From assembly GCF_024055595.1 (NCBI RefSeq), contig NZ_JAMXOF010000001.1, forward strand, positions 1,488,001-1,552,000: a stretch of 64,000 bases of DNA, read 5' to 3'. Shown in pieces: positions 18,395-27,418 of this stretch (its first letter is position 1; each line of letters begins with the position of its first letter). A model generated the notes under the pieces. That model was not told the DNA's origin. It saw only the letters and a list, made by a program, of their open reading frames with translations, and made no database searches. Source of the stretch: Mucilaginibacter aurantiaciroseus (GTDB lineage Bacteria > Bacteroidota > Bacteroidia > Sphingobacteriales > Sphingobacteriaceae). A program made the position numbers and the translations under genes.

Positions 18395-19249
18395 TTAAAA
18401 TTCAAGTGTGCCGAATAAGCCATTCTTGTAGTCCTCAATTGCTTGGTTAATTTCTTCGGCGGTGTTCATTACAAAATTGTCCTTAGCAACAACCGGCTCA
18501 TCAATGTGCTCGGCGCTCAGGAACAGGATCTGCGTATCTTCTTCGGCGGTGAGGATGATCTCTTCGTTATCTTTTTCAAACACCACCAAATTGTACTTGC
18601 TTACTGTTTCCTGGTTTACGTTTACGCTACCCTTGGCTATGTAAAGTAATGTCCAGTTACCCGGGGTTGCCATCATTTGTATTTTTTTGCCCTGTGCTAT
18701 CTCACCAACAATTGATACCACCGGGGTGATGCTTTTTATCGGGCCTGTTTGGCCATCATACGTACCGCTTGCCAATCTCAGGTTTACACCCTCCTGCTGC
18801 AACACATTTGGCTGCTGCGTTTTGGTAGCCGATTGATAGGTTGGCTCATCCCATTTATTGGCTTTGGGTACATTAATCCATAATTGTATCAGTTCCTGTG
18901 TGCCGCAATTCTTCAACAAATTGGCCGTGGGGCCTTCGCTGTGCAGAACGCCTTTACCTGCAAACATCCATTGTACATTGCCTGCGTTAATAATGCCATT
19001 GTGGCCTGCGCTATTCTTGTGGTAACCTTCGCCTTGCAGCTGAAAGGTAACCGGTGCAAACCCACAGTACGGATGCGGGTGGATCCTCAACTCCTGCCCC
19101 GGCGTAATTTGCTTTGGCCCCATATGATGCAGCGCGATGAACGGATTAGCAAACCTGAAATCCATGTGTGGCAATGGCTGCATTACTCTTTCTTCTTTGG
19201 TTATTTGCTTTTCGCGCCCTGCAAGTATGTGTTGGATCTTCTTTTTCAT
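18395..19249 (-). CDS. Pirin family protein
   Basis: A 284-residue bicupin of the pirin family, start taken at 19249 (MKKKIQHILAGREKQ). The open frame extends eight codons further, but those overlap a near-perfect promoter -7 element, so the downstream ATG is preferred. The metal ligands are in IHPHPYCGFAPVTFQLQGEG and GKGVLHSEGP, and the family stretch RFANPFIALHHMGP lies near residues 33-46. Bacterial pirins include quercetin dioxygenases and metabolic regulators. Here, upstream of mhqO/mhqD-like genes, a role in aromatic or quinone stress is likely. Confidence 0.88.
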   Translation of the reverse strand: MKKKIQHILAGREKQITKEERVMQPLPHMDFRFANPFIALHHMGPKQITPGQELRIHPHPYCGFAPVTFQLQGEGYHKNSAGHNGIINAGNVQWMFAGKGVLHSEGPTANLLKNCGTQELIQLWINVPKANKWDEPTYQSATKTQQPNVLQQEGVNLRLASGTYDGQTGPIKSITPVVSIVGEIAQGKKIQMMATPGNWTLLYIAKGSVNVNQETVSKYNLVVFEKDNEEIILTAEEDTQILFLSAEHIDEPVVAKDNFVMNTAEEINQAIEDYKNGLFGTLEF

Positions 19250-19270
19250 ATCTCTTTCAATTTGATATAA

Positions 19271-19301
19271 CAAAGATAGCCTGCACGCCTAAGCAGCCCA
19301 A
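19271..19301 (-). promoter_or_regulatory. Bacteroidota-type promoter of the pirin-dioxygenase-esterase operon
   Basis: On the minus strand TTG (19301-19299), 20 nt, then TATCTTTG (19278-19271) matches the consensus TTG-N19..21-TAnnTTTG exactly. It lies about 22 bp before the chosen pirin start and fixes that start. Confidence 0.7.
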
Positions 19302-19376
19302 TAATGTAGGTTAAGGGCAATACTTATGGCAGATTAAGAAGAAAACTTAATGTAGGTTAAGAGGTAAAGATAAGAT

Positions 19377-19473
19377 TGTCATTTCGAACGAGGTACGAGG
19401 AGAAACCCTGTTAGACACGCATGATGGTCACTAAACATAGCTAACAAATTTCTCACTATCGTTCGAAATGACA
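19377..19473. repeat. Long intergenic palindrome with 15-bp perfect arms
   Basis: TGTCATTTCGAACGA (19377-19391) and TCGTTCGAAATGACA (19459-19473) are perfect inverted copies flanking about 67 bp. Inside, GGAGAAA faces TTTCTC. It sits in the gap between the pirin promoter and the end of the Crp/Fnr gene. The type resembles a dispersed palindromic repeat of Bacteroidota; it could also end the crp-like transcript. Confidence 0.5.
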
Positions 19474-19482
19474 GGTGTTTTT

Positions 19483-20064
19483 TTATTTAACAATCTGCGT
19501 ATTCAGCATCTTACTCAAAAACTCGGGGGTAACTCCAATGTATGAGGCTACTTGTTTTTGTGGGAGGCTTTTGATGAGCGATGGGTAAAGCTGGCAAAAG
19601 TTAGCGTAACGCTCCATCGCCGCAAAGATGGCATTGTCTATTTGCCTGTGCTGATACGTAGCTATGGCATTTTGCCCGATGATACGGTTAAAGCGCTCAA
19701 ACTTGGGGACTTTAAGATTTAGCTCCTCAAAATCATTTTTCGTGATGAAGATGTACTCGCTGTCGTCGATAGCGTCGATGTTGAGGCGGGCAGGCTCGGA
19801 GGTGATGTAGCTGCGCATATCGGTGATCCACCAGCCGGCGGGGGCAAATTGCAGTACGTGTTCGGTACCATTCTTATCAACCGCGTAACTGCGCAGGCAT
19901 CCGTTAGTTACAAAAATTATTTTGGAGCTGATATCGCCTTCTTCGAGAACAAACTGTTTGCGTTTGGCTTTTTTATAATGGAGGATGGATAACAGCTGTT
20001 GCTCTTCCTGCTCATCGAGCGTTACGTATTTGGCAATACTGTTAAGCAAAAGACTATTATCCAT
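19483..20064 (-). CDS. Crp/Fnr family transcriptional regulator
   Basis: A 193-residue regulator. The cyclic-nucleotide-binding-like beta-roll spans about 20-120 (KRKQFVLEEGDISSKIIFVTNGCLR, then HVLQFAPAGWW), a long dimer helix lies around 125-155, and a C-terminal winged helix has the recognition segment KQVASYIGVTPEFLSKMLN. No FNR-type cysteine cluster is present, so it is not an iron-sulfur oxygen sensor. The phosphate-binding arginine motif of true CRP is not evident, as in most small Bacteroidota members. It is transcribed toward the pirin operon and is a candidate regulator of it. The fabF gene ends 24 bp before its start, on the same strand. Confidence 0.88.
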   Translation of the reverse strand: MDNSLLLNSIAKYVTLDEQEEQQLLSILHYKKAKRKQFVLEEGDISSKIIFVTNGCLRSYAVDKNGTEHVLQFAPAGWWITDMRSYITSEPARLNIDAIDDSEYIFITKNDFEELNLKVPKFERFNRIIGQNAIATYQHRQIDNAIFAAMERYANFCQLYPSLIKSLPQKQVASYIGVTPEFLSKMLNTQIVK

Positions 20065-20088
20065 CGGTATAAATATATTAAAAATAGC

Positions 20089-21327
20089 TTATACCTTTTT
20101 AAACAGTGCTATACCGTTGTGGCCGCCAAAGCCAAACGTATTACTTAAAGCCACATCAACTTTTTTGTTGATAGCTTCTTTTATTACAATATGCAAATTA
20201 GAAGGAACCTCAGGGTCGATGGTTTCCGTATTAATTGTCGGCGGGATAATACCATCTGTGATAGCTTTTATAGCAATGATGGATTCTATCGCACCGGCAG
20301 CACCCAACAGGTGGCCCGTCATAGATTTTGTCGCGCTTACGGCAAGGTTGTCGTTACCACCAAATACCGCGCTTATCGCTTTGGATTCGCTAAGGTCGCC
20401 AACAGGGGTCGAGGTAGCGTGTGCGTTCACATAATCCACTTGATCCGCGTTTAAACCGGCATCATGCAGGGCATATTTCATTCCCTGGATAGCGCCTTTA
20501 CCTTCAGGGTGGGTAGCAGTAATGTGGTAAGCATCAGATGTCATGGCTGCACCGGCAACCTCGGCATAAATTTTTGCGCCACGGGCTACGGCGTGTTCGT
20601 ATTCTTCAAATACCAAAACACCGGCACCCTCGCCCATCAAAAAGCCATCCCGATCTACATCAAACGGGCGGGAAGCGGTCTCCGGCGAATCGTTACGGTT
20701 TGATAAAGCTTTTAAAGCGTTATAACCACCAATAGATGCTTCGCTGATAGGCGCATCGGCACCACCGGTTATAATAATTTTTGCTTTACCCCAACGGATG
20801 TAGTTAAGGGCATCCATTATGGCAGTATTAGCAGATGCACAAGCCGATACAGCGGAGAAGTTGATTCCCATGTAACCGTATTTAATAGAAATAAGTCCCG
20901 AAGCCATGTTTACCAAAGTTTTAGGGATAAAGAAGGGGTTAAAATGCGGTTGAAAACCGTTAGCGGCATAATCACGCACCTGTTTTTCAAAAGTCTCGAA
21001 CCCTCCCTGTGCCGAACCCATAATAACACCCACATCAAACGGCGACATCTTATCCAGCTCAAAACCCGAATCTTCAATAGCTTCTTTGGCAGCAACCAGG
21101 GCATATTGGGTGTAAAGATCGTTACGTTTTATCTCATTACGATCGAGGTGATCAAGCATTGTAAAATCTTTTATCTCGGCGGCAAAATGGGTTTTAAAAC
21201 CGCTTGCGTCAAAACGGGTTATTTTAGCAGCGTTACTACGGCCAGCTACAATGTTTGTCCAAAAACTTTTAATATCGTTCCCCGCAGGCGATACTACACC
21301 AAGGCCCGTAATAACAACTCTTTTCAT
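20089..21327 (-). CDS. fabF: Beta-ketoacyl-[acyl-carrier-protein] synthase II
   Basis: A 412-residue condensing enzyme for fatty-acid chain elongation (malonyl-ACP plus acyl-ACP). The thiolase fold is complete: catalytic Cys163 in VSACASANTAI, His303 in NAHATSTPVGD, and Lys334/His339 in TKSMTGHLLGAAGA. The length is normal and the start MKRVVITGLGVVSPAG is canonical. The nucleophile motif is ACASANT rather than the usual ACATGNH, so this may be a specialised KAS II paralogue rather than the main housekeeping FabF. No acpP gene is adjacent to test this. It may share a transcript with the Crp/Fnr gene downstream. Confidence 0.92.
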   Translation of the reverse strand: MKRVVITGLGVVSPAGNDIKSFWTNIVAGRSNAAKITRFDASGFKTHFAAEIKDFTMLDHLDRNEIKRNDLYTQYALVAAKEAIEDSGFELDKMSPFDVGVIMGSAQGGFETFEKQVRDYAANGFQPHFNPFFIPKTLVNMASGLISIKYGYMGINFSAVSACASANTAIMDALNYIRWGKAKIIITGGADAPISEASIGGYNALKALSNRNDSPETASRPFDVDRDGFLMGEGAGVLVFEEYEHAVARGAKIYAEVAGAAMTSDAYHITATHPEGKGAIQGMKYALHDAGLNADQVDYVNAHATSTPVGDLSESKAISAVFGGNDNLAVSATKSMTGHLLGAAGAIESIIAIKAITDGIIPPTINTETIDPEVPSNLHIVIKEAINKKVDVALSNTFGFGGHNGIALFKKV

Positions 21328-21352
21328 GCTTATTATACTGCTAAAAACCGGC

Positions 21353-21380
21353 CAAAGTTATAATACCCCGGCCGCTGCAA
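21353..21380 (-). promoter_or_regulatory. Likely fabF promoter
   Basis: On the minus strand TAACTTTG (21360-21353) matches the -7 consensus TAnnTTTG exactly, 25 bp before the fabF start. A TTG lies 17 nt upstream, slightly shorter than the usual 19-21 nt. Confidence 0.5.
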
Positions 21381-21497
21381 TTGTGGGCACAAATGTAAAT
21401 GAATATGCGCTTAAATAAGCAATCAATGGGTAAACTTTTCGCTATCTTTTAAAGCGGTATTTGTAAAAATGGTAAATTGCGCTCTTTATTATATACT

Positions 21498-21764
21498 ATG
21501 CAAGAGTTACAAGAACCATTTGATGTATTGGTAAGCGGAGTTGTATACGCTGTTTTCCCCGAAGAAGATAACGTTTACACCATATTTAAGGCCGGAACCG
21601 AGTTTGGCAAAATAGAAAAAGACACCGATAATGTTTGGCTAAAACTAAACCCGGAAACCGATACCCCCATGTTTGATAACGACCCCGAAGTTGATGCCAT
21701 TGGCCAGGCAATTACCAACTACGTGCCCGAACCGGAGGATGAAGACGACGAGGATTTTGAATAA
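21498..21764 (+). CDS. Small acidic hypothetical protein
   Basis: An 88-residue protein from the ATG at 21498 (start MQELQEPFDVLVSGVVYAVF); an ATG seven codons upstream is possible but adds only an unconserved-looking leader. It is soluble, with a beta-rich core (VYTIFKAGTEFGKIEKD, VWLKLNPETD) and a strongly acidic tail (EPEDEDDEDFE). It is divergent from fabF and 40 bp before a NIPSNAP-family gene. No family recognised; the ordered core and good coding character make it credible as a gene. Confidence 0.65.
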   Translation: MQELQEPFDVLVSGVVYAVFPEEDNVYTIFKAGTEFGKIEKDTDNVWLKLNPETDTPMFDNDPEVDAIGQAITNYVPEPEDEDDEDFE

Positions 21765-21804
21765 AATAATATCCTTATATTAGGCCTACCAATCTGTAAA
21801 TAAA

Positions 21805-22608
21805 ATGCAAAGACGCTCGTTCGTAAAAGGATCATTAATAAGTGGCGCCGCCGCCGCTATTGCTCCTATAGCAACCATGGCACAATCCAAACCTTTAAAA
21901 GATAAGATCCCCAATGTAGAACACTACGAACTTAGGGTTTACACTTTTAAAGACGAGCGCCAGCAAAAAATTACCGAAGATTTTTACAGGGATGTTTTTG
22001 TGCCGCTTATTAAGCAGAAACGATACGAAACCGTAGGTGTTTTTACGGAATTAAACCCCGCGGGGCAAACAAAACTTTATGTGTTGATCCCTTTTAACAC
22101 TTATGTGCATGCGGAAAGCCTGTATTATTTTTTAGAAGATAATAAGGATTACTGGACACGCGGCGCAGCCTACCTGAACGCCCCGGCGGATAACCCGGCA
22201 TTTGAGCACCTGGAAACTTCGATGATGAAGGCGTTTAAGCACATGCCTTCAAAACAACTCCCTCCGCGCGACCAGCGCATCTTTGAACTTCGCCAGTATA
22301 AAAGCGCGAGCGAAGCTGCCGGTAAAAAAAAGATAGAGATGTTTAACGACCAGGGCGAAATTGATATTTTTAAACGCCTTGGCTTTAAGCCGGTATTCTT
22401 CGGCGAAACCATTATTGGTAACGACAGGCCGAACCTAACCTACATGGTTACTTTTAAGGATATGGAAAATAAAGCCGCCCATTGGAAAAGCTTTGTAGAT
22501 GACGCGCAATGGAAAAAGATAAGCGTAGTACCGGGTTATGCCGATGCTTTGCTGGTATCTAAAATAACATCAACCATGTTGGTGCCAACGGCATATTCGG
22601 GGATCTGA
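21805..22608 (+). CDS. NIPSNAP family protein with twin-arginine signal
   Basis: A 267-residue protein. The N-terminus MQRRSFVKGSLISGAAAAI carries a twin-arginine (Tat) signal (RRSFVKG), so it is exported folded to the periplasm. Two ferredoxin-like NIPSNAP units follow: HYELRVYTFKDERQQK...GVFTELNP (about 40-140) and RIFELRQYKSASEAAGKKK...GFKPVFFGETIIG (about 165-250). NIPSNAP proteins have no agreed function; exported versions are common in Bacteroidota. Its stop is directly followed by the stop of a convergent GNAT gene, with no gap. Confidence 0.88.
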   Translation: MQRRSFVKGSLISGAAAAIAPIATMAQSKPLKDKIPNVEHYELRVYTFKDERQQKITEDFYRDVFVPLIKQKRYETVGVFTELNPAGQTKLYVLIPFNTYVHAESLYYFLEDNKDYWTRGAAYLNAPADNPAFEHLETSMMKAFKHMPSKQLPPRDQRIFELRQYKSASEAAGKKKIEMFNDQGEIDIFKRLGFKPVFFGETIIGNDRPNLTYMVTFKDMENKAAHWKSFVDDAQWKKISVVPGYADALLVSKITSTMLVPTAYSGI

Positions 22609-23283
22609 TCAAATATTACACACGTATCCAAAAATATCTTTGCGGTTTTTAAAGCCCACATGCTCATACACCCTTACAGCCGGGTTATCGGCCAGTACAT
22701 GCAGGAAGGGAACTTTCCCTGCTGCCATAATGCGTTTGATCTGCTCATTCAGTAAAATGCCGGAATAGCCTTTTCCCAGATGATCGGGATGGGTGCAAAC
22801 CGCGCTGATCTCTACATAAGGCAGTGGTTGCATACGCTGACCTGCCATGGCGACTAACTTACCGTCAGCAAAAATGCCTGTGTATTCGCCAAATTCAATA
22901 GTGCGATGCAGGAAAGGACCGGGTTTGGTAAGTTCGGTTAAGGCAAGCATTTCAGGGATATGCCCCTCGCCCAGATCAGTAATATTTTGTGCCGATTGGT
23001 GTGCCGGGATCGGCCCATCGTAAATCATTTGCTTCATTTCAAAAGTCTTAACAACCTGCCATTGTTCGGGGAATTTAATTTCATCCGTACTAAAGAAAAC
23101 GTAAGGCCCATTATCAGGCACCATATCGCGCAAAGCAGTAAAGTTATCTTCGGTAACATCCGCTAAACCCGCAAACGGCGCAATATCCCTTTGGAAATGC
23201 ATAACGTAGCTGTCGCCAACAGCAAGATGTTTGCTACCGGTTGCAAGGGCATTATAGATGGGGTTATCAAGTACGTGCTGCAT
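22609..23283 (-). CDS. GNAT family N-acetyltransferase (FR47-like)
   Basis: A 224-residue protein. The N-terminal half is variable. The C-terminal half has a full GNAT core: YTGIFADGKLVAMAGQRM, VEISAVCTHPDHLGKGYSGILLNEQIKR (the acetyl-CoA-binding loop HLGKGYSG at about 165), and PFLHVLADNPAVRVYEHVGFKNR. Substrate unknown. It is convergent with the NIPSNAP gene, and its promoter faces the terminator of the starch operon. Confidence 0.86.
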   Translation of the reverse strand: MQHVLDNPIYNALATGSKHLAVGDSYVMHFQRDIAPFAGLADVTEDNFTALRDMVPDNGPYVFFSTDEIKFPEQWQVVKTFEMKQMIYDGPIPAHQSAQNITDLGEGHIPEMLALTELTKPGPFLHRTIEFGEYTGIFADGKLVAMAGQRMQPLPYVEISAVCTHPDHLGKGYSGILLNEQIKRIMAAGKVPFLHVLADNPAVRVYEHVGFKNRKDIFGYVCNI

Positions 23284-23354
23284 ATATAGGTTTAACGCGC
23301 AAACTTAAAAGTTAATGGCAAAATAAACATCATATGCAGATAACTCTTCGACAA

Positions 23355-23387
23355 TAAAAAAGCCCGGGTCATCTCAACCGCGGGCTT
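23355..23387 (-). terminator. Terminator of the starch-type SusCDE-amylase operon
   Basis: On the minus strand AAGCCCG (23387-23381) pairs with CGGGCTT (23366-23360), with an inner GGT/ACC pairing, and is followed by TTTTTATT. It lies about 30 bp after the GH13 stop. Confidence 0.78.
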
Positions 23388-23417
23388 AAACCAAATATAA
23401 AAATTAATCGATAATTT

Positions 23418-24800
23418 TTATTGCACTAATACCATGTGCAGGTAAGGCTGCAGGTAAAGGCTACTGCCTAAAGTTACCGCAGTATTTGTGAAAGCATTTT
23501 TCCAACCTGCGCCTGCCAACGCTGGCGGCACGGTATAAGTTGCGTTATTACCACGTATGTTAGCTATCACCAAAACTTTTTGTTTATCGTTAGATTTTGT
23601 GAACGCGGCCACATTATCGCTGCTGTAAACGGTCAGGTCGCCGGTTTTAACGGCATCGCTGCCGGCGCGGAAGTTTAGGATGCTCTTGTACTCGGCGGTC
23701 ATATCCGGGTTGGTTGTCCAATCGATAGGTGTATTATAAAAGAAATCTATCTTTTGTGTGGTGCCTACTTCCTGTCCGTTGTAGATCATCGGTACACCTT
23801 TCATATAAGCCGTTACCAGAAATGCTGCCATTGAGCCTGTTTTGCCTCCATAAATATTTACAGGGCTGCCATCGCTAAGGTAAACATCGTGGTTGGTAGT
23901 GTACCTAACCACCTGCGAACCCGGCAATGCCGAGGCATATTCGGCAGTGTTAGTGTTTTGCAACACACTTAATGAGCTGGCTGCATCAAAAACTTTGTTC
24001 TTCAGGTCTGAATAATAACCCATCCCATAAACCATTTGGAAACCGGCCTTAAAATGATCGGCGCGGGTACCCTCGGCAAGCATCATTAGCTTGTGGGTGG
24101 TGATGCTTTTCATGGCATCATTGGCTTCTTTCCAAAAATCAAGCGGTACAAAATCGGCGGCATCGCAACGGTAACCATCGATATTGGCGTTGTAAACCCA
24201 GTATTTCATGGCGTCTATCATCGCGGCACGCATATCTTTATTGGTATAGTCGAGCGCAATTACGTCCGACCAATTGGTGCCTGCGGGAGGGATAAAGTTG
24301 CCGTTCGCATCCTGCTTGTACCAGCTTTTGTTAGCTGTCCAGGCGTTATCCCAAGAGGTATGGTTTGCAACCCAATCGAGCATTACGGCCATACCCTTCG
24401 CGTGCGCGGCATCAACTAAAGCACGCAGGTCATCCAGTGTACCAAATTCGGTATTTACAGCCTTGTAGTCCTTAACTGAGTAAGGCGAGCCTAAGCCACC
24501 TGCAGACTTTACTACCCCTACCGGGTAAATTGGCATCAGGTAAACTACGTTTATACCAAGGGCTTTGATGTTATCAAGCTTAGCGGTTATGCTTTTAAAA
24601 TCGTGATTTTGGCTGAATGCACGCAGGTTTACCTGGTAAATTGCGGCATCGGTTGTAGCGGGCACACCGGCAAATGGGGTACCGTACTGCGCATAAGCCG
24701 GATCAGTTTTAACGTTGTTATTGCTATCCTTTTTACAAAAACTAAAAATGGTTACGAGCGATAAAAGCAGCAGTTTCATTAGTGTTGGTTTGAATTTCAT
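23418..24800 (-). CDS. Alpha-amylase family (GH13) lipoprotein
   Basis: A 460-residue glycoside hydrolase. The N-terminus has a lipoprotein signal (lipid cysteine Cys22 in FSFCKKDS), so it is anchored to the envelope, probably the cell surface. All four GH13 regions are present: MLDWVANHT (region I), GYRCDAADF with nucleophile Asp213 (II), MLAEG with acid/base Glu243 (III) and TTNHD with Asp305 (IV). A C-terminal beta domain closes the protein. As the last gene of a susC-D-E operon it corresponds to SusG, the surface alpha-amylase that cuts bound starch. An alternative ATG seven codons downstream would give a similar signal peptide. Confidence 0.92.
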   Translation of the reverse strand: MKFKPTLMKLLLLSLVTIFSFCKKDSNNNVKTDPAYAQYGTPFAGVPATTDAAIYQVNLRAFSQNHDFKSITAKLDNIKALGINVVYLMPIYPVGVVKSAGGLGSPYSVKDYKAVNTEFGTLDDLRALVDAAHAKGMAVMLDWVANHTSWDNAWTANKSWYKQDANGNFIPPAGTNWSDVIALDYTNKDMRAAMIDAMKYWVYNANIDGYRCDAADFVPLDFWKEANDAMKSITTHKLMMLAEGTRADHFKAGFQMVYGMGYYSDLKNKVFDAASSLSVLQNTNTAEYASALPGSQVVRYTTNHDVYLSDGSPVNIYGGKTGSMAAFLVTAYMKGVPMIYNGQEVGTTQKIDFFYNTPIDWTTNPDMTAEYKSILNFRAGSDAVKTGDLTVYSSDNVAAFTKSNDKQKVLVIANIRGNNATYTVPPALAGAGWKNAFTNTAVTLGSSLYLQPYLHMVLVQ

Positions 24801-24843
24801 GATATTAAATTAAATAGGGCGATGGCAGGCACCGCCCCATGAA

Positions 24844-25917
24844 TTAATTTTTCTTTATAGTGTAATTGTAGTTTGACGGATCGTGCAGATCAAGCGTAAG
24901 GGTGTAATTACCATCCGACGGTACGGTGATGTTATTGATGCCCGATACATTCCCATAAACAGGGCTATCAGCATAAGTAAGTTTACCATCTGCGTCAATA
25001 CCAAAATCAATTTTCCATTCATTATTAGCGCGAAATTTGAATGAACCCGCCCTTTTCATGTCGCAGGTTACGCTCCATACTTTTTTTGCAGGGTCGTAAG
25101 CAAGCTGGGTATCGGTATCCCATCCGCCCGGTGAGGCATCGCCCAATATTGACCAGGTGGTTTTCACTGCCGACCAGGTATTGGTATTGAGGTTGATGGA
25201 TAACTGCATGTAGCCGGGCCCAGGCGCTACCAAACCACCTGCTAAACCATCTCCGGTAACTGCACCGTTGCCCCCGTCACCATAGTTAATATGGTTCCAA
25301 TCCTGCGCGGTGGTAAATTTGTAGTAATAGTTTTCCGTAGCAGGCATGTAAATGTACGCCTCGTAAATTTTGGGTTTTAACGCTGCCGCGGTTGGTGCTT
25401 CGCCCGGGTTCCATCCCTGGTAGTTGCCGGGGATATACAATAACGGGTACACCGCAACAGGCTGGTAAGGTGTTACCTTTAAAGTAAGCGCCTTGGTGTA
25501 AGCGTACTGATCCTGGTAAGATTGGATCCTTACTACCAGCGCACCTTGCGCACCGGGTGTTAAACCCAGGTTAAGCGCCATGGTGTTCAGGTCTTTACCT
25601 AAGTAAGATTTGCTTAGCACATCCTTACCTACCACAACCGTTTTGGCGTTTGCCCAGGCGTTGTTGCCCACAGTATCTGCAGGAACATCTATTTGCAAGG
25701 TATAAGTTACCGATGCCTTAACCGGGTACTTAACCGCCGGCCATGCAAACGTTACAACGGATGATGTATCGTTAGACTTAGAAAGGGTTACCGCATTTTT
25801 TGACACGGTTGGCTCCGAAACAAATGACACGGTTGTCATCTTGGTTATCTCCGCCTCTTTTTTACAAGCCGCCAAGCCTGCAAAAAGTACAATTGAAAGG
25901 TATATTAATTTTTTCAT
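24844..25917 (-). CDS. susE: SusE/SusF-like starch-binding lipoprotein
   Basis: A 357-residue lipoprotein (signal MKKLIYLSIVLFAGLAAC with lipid Cys18, then KKEAEIT). It has an N-terminal immunoglobulin-like SusE domain (about 30-150, TVSKNAVTLSKSNDTSS...VTFAWPA) and two tandem starch-binding beta-sandwich modules. The first carries LYIPGNYQGWNPGEAPTAA and the second WSILGDASPGGWDTDTQLAYD...FKFRANNEWKIDFG. The aromatic pairs match SusE/SusF modules that hold maltooligosaccharides at the surface. It lies 13 bp after susD and 43 bp before the amylase gene. Confidence 0.9.
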   Translation of the reverse strand: MKKLIYLSIVLFAGLAACKKEAEITKMTTVSFVSEPTVSKNAVTLSKSNDTSSVVTFAWPAVKYPVKASVTYTLQIDVPADTVGNNAWANAKTVVVGKDVLSKSYLGKDLNTMALNLGLTPGAQGALVVRIQSYQDQYAYTKALTLKVTPYQPVAVYPLLYIPGNYQGWNPGEAPTAAALKPKIYEAYIYMPATENYYYKFTTAQDWNHINYGDGGNGAVTGDGLAGGLVAPGPGYMQLSINLNTNTWSAVKTTWSILGDASPGGWDTDTQLAYDPAKKVWSVTCDMKRAGSFKFRANNEWKIDFGIDADGKLTYADSPVYGNVSGINNITVPSDGNYTLTLDLHDPSNYNYTIKKN

Positions 25918-25930
25918 GTTTATTAATTGA

Positions 25931-27412
25931 TTAATAACCGGGGTTTTGTTTTAATGTAGGGTTGGCATCAAGCGCGCCCGTAGGTATCGGGAATATTTGC
26001 TTGTAGGCAGGTGATGTTGGTACAAAACCATGCGCTAAAGTAAATTTACCAAAACGAATCATGTCCTGCCTGCGGTGGCCTTCCATGTTTAGCTCAAAGC
26101 CGCGCTCATCATAAATATTGTTAAGCGTTGGGCCGGCGATTGCGCCTAAACCTGCCCTTGTCCTTATCTGGTTAATGAAAGGTGCAGCAGCACCTGGGTT
26201 GCCTAAGCGTACGTTACACTCTGCCTGCATCAGCAATACATCGGCATACCTGTACACCGGAAAATCGTTTGAAGCGCCACTGGCATCAACAGGTGCGGCA
26301 GGGAAGAATTTAACATCCCTGATACCTTCATCTGGTGCAGCACCCGGGTCAATCAGTGATGACACATCCCTGGTGTAGGTAACGCTACCCGCTTGGGCAC
26401 CAACAAGGAATTGCTTTTTACGAACGTCCTTATCATCAAACTTATCGTAAAACTCTGACGGGATAACCGTACCGTTCCAGCCCGAATAACCGATGAGGGC
26501 TTTACCATTGGCGCTGTTTAAACTGCGGATGCCCATTATATTACCACTAATAACGTTTTCGGTTATAAACAAAGCCAGGATGGTTTCGTCGTTAGGGCAA
26601 ACGTCGCCAAATAACTCATAGTACTGCGAGCCAAGCGGGCTACTTGCGTTTAATGCGCCGCTATGTAAGGTAAAGCCACCTGTTGCTACTTTATTAGCCG
26701 CGGCAAGTGCATCGGCCCAACGCGGTGTGCCGGTATAAACCTCCGCATTTAGGTAAAGCTTTGCCAACACCATATAACCTGCCCATTTGTTAAAACGGCC
26801 ATAATACTGCGTGCCGCGGGTTTCAGATAATTGGTCTACATTTTCCTTTAATTCTTTCTCAATAAATTTGAAAACCTCTGCACGTTTAGCCTGTGGTATC
26901 TTAGATACATCGGTATTGTTATCGGTATAGAACGGCACATCGCCAAAATCATCTATAGCCAAATAATATAACCATGCCCTTATCACCTTTGCTTCGGCAA
27001 TTTTTGCCGGGTCGGCCTTTGCCGCGGTTAGCTGGGCAATTGCAAGGTTAGCGCTGTAGACAGATGAGTAGACCCAGTTCCAGGTGTTATTGATAATACT
27101 CAGGTTTGTTTGTGCAGTACGGGTGTAAAGCTGCGCAAAATCAAGCTGCCAATCGCCCGTGTTACGGTGAGGTATCACCTGCTCGTCGCTCGAGTACGAG
27201 TTCAGATCGTACCAGCAATTATCGCGGCCAGCGTAGTTGCTTCCCCAGCTGCCGGTTATTTTGCTATAAACGTTGGCCAAAGCAACATTGGCACCTGCCG
27301 GCGACGCGTAAAACTCGTTGGTACCGTATTTATCGTAAACGTTTTCGTTAACCTTGGTACAACTTTGGGTAACCAGGCCAACAATTGCGGTAATTAGTAA
27401 TATTTTTTTCAT
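25931..27412 (-). CDS. susD: SusD/RagB-family glycan-binding lipoprotein
   Basis: A 493-residue lipoprotein (lipid Cys18 in TQSCTKV) of the SusD family. The body is helical TPR-like, with the family signatures VIRAWLYYLAIDDFGDVPFYTD (about 143-165), GYMVLAKLYLNAEVYTGTPRW, VYRYADVLLMQAECNVRLGNP and the C-terminal YDERGFELNMEGHRRQDMIRFGKF. SusD forms the lid of the SusCD importer and binds the incoming oligosaccharide. The genes on both sides (susC 6 bp upstream, susE 13 bp downstream) and the amylase argue for starch or a related alpha-glucan as ligand. Confidence 0.94.
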   Translation of the reverse strand: MKKILLITAIVGLVTQSCTKVNENVYDKYGTNEFYASPAGANVALANVYSKITGSWGSNYAGRDNCWYDLNSYSSDEQVIPHRNTGDWQLDFAQLYTRTAQTNLSIINNTWNWVYSSVYSANLAIAQLTAAKADPAKIAEAKVIRAWLYYLAIDDFGDVPFYTDNNTDVSKIPQAKRAEVFKFIEKELKENVDQLSETRGTQYYGRFNKWAGYMVLAKLYLNAEVYTGTPRWADALAAANKVATGGFTLHSGALNASSPLGSQYYELFGDVCPNDETILALFITENVISGNIMGIRSLNSANGKALIGYSGWNGTVIPSEFYDKFDDKDVRKKQFLVGAQAGSVTYTRDVSSLIDPGAAPDEGIRDVKFFPAAPVDASGASNDFPVYRYADVLLMQAECNVRLGNPGAAAPFINQIRTRAGLGAIAGPTLNNIYDERGFELNMEGHRRQDMIRFGKFTLAHGFVPTSPAYKQIFPIPTGALDANPTLKQNPGY

Positions 27413-27418
27413 GATTGG

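Noticed and set aside
20944..21363. Long open frame (139 codons) on the plus strand
   Set aside because: It is antisense to fabF, which has full catalytic motifs; the translation has no recognisable features and runs past the fabF start region only.
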